This document shows, piece by piece, positions 45,943-49,822 of a DNA stretch of 49,822 nucleotides. Location of the stretch: positions 1-49,822 of the forward strand of contig NZ_SPUM01000083.1 of the NCBI RefSeq assembly GCF_004614195.1, in the 5' to 3' direction. How positions within the stretch are numbered: the stretch's first letter is position 1; every line of letters begins with the position of its first letter. The position numbers and the translations under genes are program-made. The stretch comes from Massilia horti (GTDB taxonomy: Bacteria > Pseudomonadota > Gammaproteobacteria > Burkholderiales > Burkholderiaceae_D). The notes under the pieces were generated by a model. That model was not told the origin of the DNA. It did no database searches and saw nothing but the letters and a program-made list of their open reading frames with translations.

Positions 45943-47670
45943 TTACAGGTCCTCCGAGCCGAGCAGCATTTCCGACAGGCCCTTGCCGGCCTTGACCATC
46001 GGCCAGACGTTCTCGCCGCGGTCGGTGATAAAGTTCATGAACACCAGCCGGTCCTTCATCGCAAACGCATCGCGCAGCGCGCCTTCGATGTCGCCCGGCT
46101 TGTCGATGCGCATGCCGACGTGGCCGTAGGCTTCAGCCAGCTTTTCGAAGTCCGGCAGCGAGTCCATGTACGACTCGGAATAGCGCGAGCCGTAGTCGAG
46201 CTCCTGCCACTGGCGCACCATGCCCAGGAAACGGTTGTTGAGCAGGATGATCTTCGGCGTCAGGTGGTATTGCTTGCAGGTGGCGAGTTCCTGGATGTTC
46301 ATCTGGATCGAGCCTTCGCCGGTGACGCAGGCGACCGTCGCACCCGGATTGGCCATCTGCACGCCCATGGCGTACGGCAGGCCGACACCCATCGTGCCCA
46401 GGCCACCGGAATTGATCCAGCGGCGCGGCTTGTCGAACGGGTAGTACTGCGCGGCCCACATCTGGTGCTGGCCCACGTCGGAGGTGACGAAGGCATCGCC
46501 CTTGGTCACCTTCCACAGTTCTTCGATCACCGCCTGCGGCTTGATGACTTCACTGGAGGGCGAGTAACGCAGGCATTCGCGGGCGCGCCATTCATTGATC
46601 TGCTTCCACCACGCCGGCAGCGCAGCGGTGTTCGGACGGGCGTCGGCGGCGTCGAGCTGGGCCAGGAATTCAGTCAGCACATCCTTGACGTTGCCCACGA
46701 TCGGGATGTCGACCTTGACCCGCTTCGAAATCGACGACGGGTCGATGTCGACGTGGATGATCTTGCGCGGGGTGGACGCGAAGTGTTTCGGGTTGCCGAT
46801 CACGCGGTCGTCGAAGCGGGCGCCGATGGCGATCAGGACGTCGCAGTGCTGCATCGCCATGTTCGCTTCGTAGGTGCCGTGCATGCCCGGCATGCCGACG
46901 AACTTGTCGCTGGTGGCGCGCGATCCGCCCAGGCCCATCAGCGTGTTGGTGACCGGGAAGCCGAGCTTCTCGACCAGCCGGTTCAGTTCCGGCGCGGCAT
47001 TCGCGAGGATCACGCCACCGCCGGTGTAGATCATCGGGCGCTCGGCCTGCAGCAGCAACTGCACCGCCTTGCGGATCTGGCCCGCATGGCCCTTGTCGAC
47101 CGGGCGGTACGAGCGCATCTCGATTTCGCGCGGGTACTCGTACATGCATTTCTGCATGCTGATGTCTTTGGGGATGTCGACCAGCACCGGGCCGGGACGG
47201 CCGGTGCGCGCGATGAAGAAAGCCTTCTTCATTGTCGACGCGAGCTCTTTCACATCCTTGACCAGGAAGTTGTGCTTGACCACCGGACGCGTGATGCCGA
47301 CCGTATCGCATTCCTGGAACGCGTCCTGGCCGATCGCGTGGCTGGGCACCTGGCCGGAGATCACGACCATCGGCACCGAGTCCATGTAGGCGGTCGACAG
47401 GCCGGTGACGGCATTGGTCACGCCCGGACCGGAGGTCACCAGGGCGACGCCAACCTGGTTGGAGCTGCGCGAATAGGCATCGGCGGCGTGGACCGCGGCC
47501 TGCTCGTGACGCACGAGGATGTGCTGGAATTTGTCCTGCTTGAAGATGGCGTCGTAGATGTAGAGGACCGCGCCGCCCGGATAGCCGAAGACGTGCTTGA
47601 CGCCCTCTTCCGCGAGACAACGGACCACGATCTCCGCGCCCGTGATGGGAACGGCTGCTTCGTTACTCAT
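45943..47670 (-). CDS. ilvB: Acetolactate synthase large (catalytic) subunit
   Basis: 575 aa from ATG 47670, with GAAAGGA 6 nt upstream; the ATG at 47676 would be directly against that site. Biosynthetic type I enzyme (ilvI-like): catalytic Glu56 in RHEQAAVHAADAY, FGYPGGAVL at the N-terminus, FAD domain in the middle and the TPP-Mg motif region TGEGSIQMNIQEL...NN near residue 430-460. Forms acetolactate from pyruvate. First gene of ilvB-ilvH-ilvC; a promoter lies about 310 nt upstream. Confidence 0.97.
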   Translation of the reverse strand: MSNEAAVPITGAEIVVRCLAEEGVKHVFGYPGGAVLYIYDAIFKQDKFQHILVRHEQAAVHAADAYSRSSNQVGVALVTSGPGVTNAVTGLSTAYMDSVPMVVISGQVPSHAIGQDAFQECDTVGITRPVVKHNFLVKDVKELASTMKKAFFIARTGRPGPVLVDIPKDISMQKCMYEYPREIEMRSYRPVDKGHAGQIRKAVQLLLQAERPMIYTGGGVILANAAPELNRLVEKLGFPVTNTLMGLGGSRATSDKFVGMPGMHGTYEANMAMQHCDVLIAIGARFDDRVIGNPKHFASTPRKIIHVDIDPSSISKRVKVDIPIVGNVKDVLTEFLAQLDAADARPNTAALPAWWKQINEWRARECLRYSPSSEVIKPQAVIEELWKVTKGDAFVTSDVGQHQMWAAQYYPFDKPRRWINSGGLGTMGVGLPYAMGVQMANPGATVACVTGEGSIQMNIQELATCKQYHLTPKIILLNNRFLGMVRQWQELDYGSRYSESYMDSLPDFEKLAEAYGHVGMRIDKPGDIEGALRDAFAMKDRLVFMNFITDRGENVWPMVKAGKGLSEMLLGSEDL

Positions 47671-47980
47671 TTTCATTCCTTTCAAAACCCGAGAGGGAGA
47701 TTGATCGGATGCTCGTTCCTAACGAAGGCCGCGTGGCGCAACAGTACCCCCAGGCTTCCCTTCTTTCTGCGGTCACGTCGATCTTTCAGGCACCCGTAGA
47801 TACCTTACGAACCGGCGCTGGTCGCAACTCGTTCAGCGTGAGTTTCTGTGGCGTCAATGCGGACCTCTCGCGCTTGTGGCGCGGGTCGGAGCAAACTGCC
47901 TACAAATGAAAGCGCGTCATGCCGGAGGCGGCTTTGTGTGCCGTGACCGACTTGACCATGGAGCTTTGGGGATGCAAAGC
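47671..47980 (-). other. Long untranslated leader of ilvB
   Basis: About 310 nt between the predicted start of transcription and ATG 47670. A short frame inside it (47911-47970, 19 codons, starting MVKSVTAHKAASG) has no ribosome site and is not rich in Ile, Val or Leu, so it does not look like a classical attenuator peptide. The length suggests RNA-level control. Confidence 0.5.
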
Positions 47981-47987
47981 GTCGTGT

Positions 47988-48016
47988 ACCATACCGCGTT
48001 GCACAATTTTGGTCAA
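47988..48016 (-). promoter_or_regulatory. Sigma-70 promoter of ilvBHC
   Basis: Minus strand TTGACC (48011-48016), 17-bp spacer, TATGGT (47988-47993). The next stretch to the sigma-factor gene (48017-48170) contains no ORF; the promoter of that plus-strand gene should be within it but is not recognisable as a sigma-70 site. Confidence 0.65.
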
Positions 48017-48170
48017 GACAAAACAAAAATTAATCACGGCGCCGAGCGGGACAAGTCATTGCCGTTTTCGAAAGTGTAATTACGGTGCAGTCTGTCGTGT
48101 TTTTTGTTAGCATTCGTGAGTTTTCCCAAATGCCACATTCAAAATAATCCGTGGCAAGACCTTTCATCGC

Positions 48171-48740
48171 ATGGCCACAGATAAAGAACTCAACGACTTC
48201 CTCGCGAATGTCGAACGGCGCGCGTTCAAGCAGGCCGTGTATGCGGTGCGCAAGGACGAAGCGGCGCTGGACATCGTCCAGGACGCGATGATCAAGCTTG
48301 CCGAAAAATATGGCGACAAGCCGGTGGCAGAATTGCCAATGCTGTTTCAGCGCATTTTGCAAAACACCATCCTCGACTATTTTAGGCGTGAAAAGGTCCG
48401 CAATACCTGGGTCAGCCTCTTTTCGGGCCTGGGTCGGCGCGAAGGGGACGATGAGGATTTTGATATACTTGCATCTTTTGAGGCAGAAGAAGGCAGTGCG
48501 GCCGCCGAGTCCAGCGCGGACCAGGCCGAGCGGGCCGAAACCTTGAAGTTGATCGAAGCGGAGATTCAAAAACTCCCGGCACGTCAACGGGAAGCGTTCC
48601 TCATGCGTTACTGGCAGGACATGGATGTGGCCGAAACGGCCGAAGCGATGGGGTGCTCCGAGGGCAGCGTAAAGACGCATTGCTCTCGCGCGACGCATAC
48701 CTTAGCCGAAGCCCTCAAGGCCAAGGGAATCAAATTATGA
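48171..48740 (+). CDS. ECF-type RNA polymerase sigma factor
   Basis: 189 aa. Sigma-70 region 2 (about 10-80: AVRKDEAALDIVQDAMIKLA, then FQRILQNTILDYFRREKVR) and region 4 (about 125-180: LPARQREAFLMRYWQDMDVA, GCSEGSVKTHCSRA helix-turn-helix). The linker between them is unusually acidic (GDDEDFDILASFEAEEGS). The stop overlaps the next ATG (ATGA). Group assignment is not possible by eye; targets unknown. Confidence 0.95.
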   Translation: MATDKELNDFLANVERRAFKQAVYAVRKDEAALDIVQDAMIKLAEKYGDKPVAELPMLFQRILQNTILDYFRREKVRNTWVSLFSGLGRREGDDEDFDILASFEAEEGSAAAESSADQAERAETLKLIEAEIQKLPARQREAFLMRYWQDMDVAETAEAMGCSEGSVKTHCSRATHTLAEALKAKGIKL

Positions 48741-49162
48741 ATACGGACGACATCAACCTGGCGTACAAGGTGCGCCATGCCTTGAACGACAATCTGGACA
48801 ACTTGCCGGCCTCGACCACGGACCGGCTGGCTGCCGCGCGCGCCCTCGCCCTGTCCCGCAAAAAGGCCGATGCCCCGGTACGCAAGCAGAAACATCGCCC
48901 GCTGTTCGACTTTTCCGCAATCCTTTCGCCGGCCGGCCTGATGCGCCTGGGCGTGGCGGTGCCGCTGCTGGCAATGGTTGTGGGCCTGGCCGGCATTTAC
49001 CAATACGAACAGCAGCAACGCATTGCGGAACTGGCTGAACTGGACGCGGCCGTGCTGTCCGACGAACTGCCGCTGACCGCCTACCTCGATCACGGCTTTA
49101 ACGCCTACCTGGCGTCGCAGTCCAAGCCGCAGTCGCAACAGCAACAACAGCGGACCCAGTAA
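48737..49162 (+). CDS. DUF3619 membrane protein, probable sigma-factor partner
   Basis: 141 aa, start overlapping the sigma-factor stop by 4 bp. N-terminal about 75 residues are soluble and helical (INLAYKVRHALNDNLDNLP), then one membrane segment (LMRLGVAVPLLAMVVGLAGI), then a short acidic/Gln-rich part ending QQQQQRTQ. Topology and coupling match a small anti-sigma factor, but no ZAS zinc motif is seen. DUF3619 is a betaproteobacterial family of unknown function; the anti-sigma role is inference. Confidence 0.88.
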   Translation: MNTDDINLAYKVRHALNDNLDNLPASTTDRLAAARALALSRKKADAPVRKQKHRPLFDFSAILSPAGLMRLGVAVPLLAMVVGLAGIYQYEQQQRIAELAELDAAVLSDELPLTAYLDHGFNAYLASQSKPQSQQQQQRTQ

Positions 49163-49164
49163 GG

Positions 49165-49822
49165 ATGACGGGTTTCAGGTCTCGCATCGCAGCACTCGCC
49201 GGCGTCGCCACGCTCGCGCTCGCCGGCGCATGGGCGCTCGCCCAGCAAAACACTTCCGCCCCGGCTGCCCCGGCTGCCCCTGCGGCCGCGCCTGCCGCGT
49301 CGCACCCACAGACCCAGCACCCGGCCATCAAAACGCCGCCCAAGGCGCCAGCCAAGCCCTTGTGGCGCGAACTGTCGGCCAAGCAGCAGGCTGCGTTGGC
49401 GCCGCTGGAAAACGAGTGGGATCAAATGGGGCCGGTGCAAAAGCGCAAATGGCTCGAGATCGCCAGCCGGTTCGAATCGATGAAGCCGCAAGAACAGCAG
49501 CGCGTGCATGACCGCATGCGCGAATGGGTCAAGCTCACGCCCGCCCAGCGCGAGATGGCGCGCCAGAACTACAACCAGGCCAAGAAGATCCCGCCCGGCA
49601 AGAAGGCGGAGACCTGGGAAAGCTATCTGCAACTTCCGGAAGACGAGAAGAAGAAGCTGGCAGAACAGGCAACAGAACGCAAGCGCGGCGGCGCGACGCC
49701 GCCGAACCGGGCCGCAGCGGCCAAGCGTGGCCCTTCGACCGGAGCCGTTGTAGCGGCCTGCCCTGCCGGCACCACCAAGAACGCCCTGTCGGCGACGCCG
49801 CCGTGCGTTCCCGCCCCGGCGG
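49165..49822 (+). CDS. DUF3106 exported protein, cut by the window end
   Basis: Begins at ATG 49165, 2 nt after the DUF3619 stop, and stays open for 219 codons to the right edge (partial at the 3' end). Signal peptide MTGFRSRIAALAGVATLALA, then an Ala/Pro-rich linker (about 32-60) and helical segments with WRELSAKQQAALAPLENEWD, KRKWLEIASRFESMKPQEQQ and LTPAQREMARQNY, the repeating tryptophan/PxQR pattern of DUF3106. Periplasmic. Third gene of the sigma-factor operon; likely an envelope-stress-related component by context only. Confidence 0.88.
   Translation, partial: MTGFRSRIAALAGVATLALAGAWALAQQNTSAPAAPAAPAAAPAASHPQTQHPAIKTPPKAPAKPLWRELSAKQQAALAPLENEWDQMGPVQKRKWLEIASRFESMKPQEQQRVHDRMREWVKLTPAQREMARQNYNQAKKIPPGKKAETWESYLQLPEDEKKKLAEQATERKRGGATPPNRAAAAKRGPSTGAVVAACPAGTTKNALSATPPCVPAPA

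Noticed and set aside
45427..47799. 790-codon plus-strand frame opposite ilvB/ilvH
   Set aside because: Antisense shadow; the ilv genes are certain.
47911..47970. 19-codon leader ORF before ilvB
   Set aside because: No ribosome site and no run of branched-chain codons.

Overview
The window looks like an ordinary chromosomal stretch of a high-GC betaproteobacterium, most likely an Oxalobacteraceae (Massilia/Telluria-like) relative. This rests on the 14-gene nuo operon followed by a DUF2818 gene, the ilvB-ilvH-ilvC/pssA/leuA cluster, rpsO-pnp, the ECF sigma/DUF3619/DUF3106 trio, a phasin, and protein sequences of betaproteobacterial type. The genus is inference; no rRNA is present. I see no prophage, insertion sequence, CRISPR array or plasmid function.

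Layout. 1-327: left edge with a palindromic repeat. 328-5965 (+): secreted trypsin-like protease overlapping a membrane FHA protein, a LytS/LytTR-type two-component pair, and a membrane acyltransferase. 5987-10827: phasin (-); a minus-strand FMN reductase / VOC protein / voltage-gated channel operon; a DUF29 gene (+); an MFS transporter with a small orphan gene (-). 11015-27946 (-): one long co-directional block, nuoA-N, DUF2818, Nudix hydrolase, ispD, ispF. 28058-29658 (-): tRNA-Leu(GAG) with promoter and terminator, secG, tpiA. 29882-37144: quinone-oxidoreductase-like gene (-), SGNH-fold protein (+), Sel1-repeat and DUF2807 proteins (-), two M16 peptidase-family genes (+). 37341-40000 (-): rpsO-pnp with terminators and a structured pnp leader. 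40172-40675 (+): lipoprotein. 40810-47670 (-): leuA, pssA, SIMPL protein, ilvC, ilvH, ilvB, so most of branched-chain amino-acid synthesis sits beside phosphatidylserine synthase. 48171-49822 (+): ECF sigma factor operon running off the right edge.

The main non-coding signal is two families of dispersed palindromic elements. Family 1 (five clear copies: 46-162, 10868-10984, 29749-29860, 37191-37285, 40705-40803; one decayed candidate near 32471-32563) consists of two inverted arms starting GTAG and ending CTAC, the architecture of REPIN/BIME elements mobilised by RAYT transposases. Arms come in a 28-nt and a 41-nt version that are combined differently between copies, and arm substitutions preserve pairing. 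Family 2 (2738-2817 and 44259-44338) is an 80-bp element with 28-bp inverted arms. All lie between genes, often between convergent ones.

Other points of note: an SGNH hydrolase-family protein whose catalytic serine is alanine (31788-31790); a six-segment voltage-gated channel with a C-terminal four-cysteine knuckle translated together with an FMN reductase gene; a perfect 15-bp palindrome in that operon's promoter region; a roughly 310-nt untranslated ilvB leader; and paired hairpins in the pnp leader. I did not find a convincing wholly new multi-gene system; the repeat families and the channel/reductase operon are the best leads.
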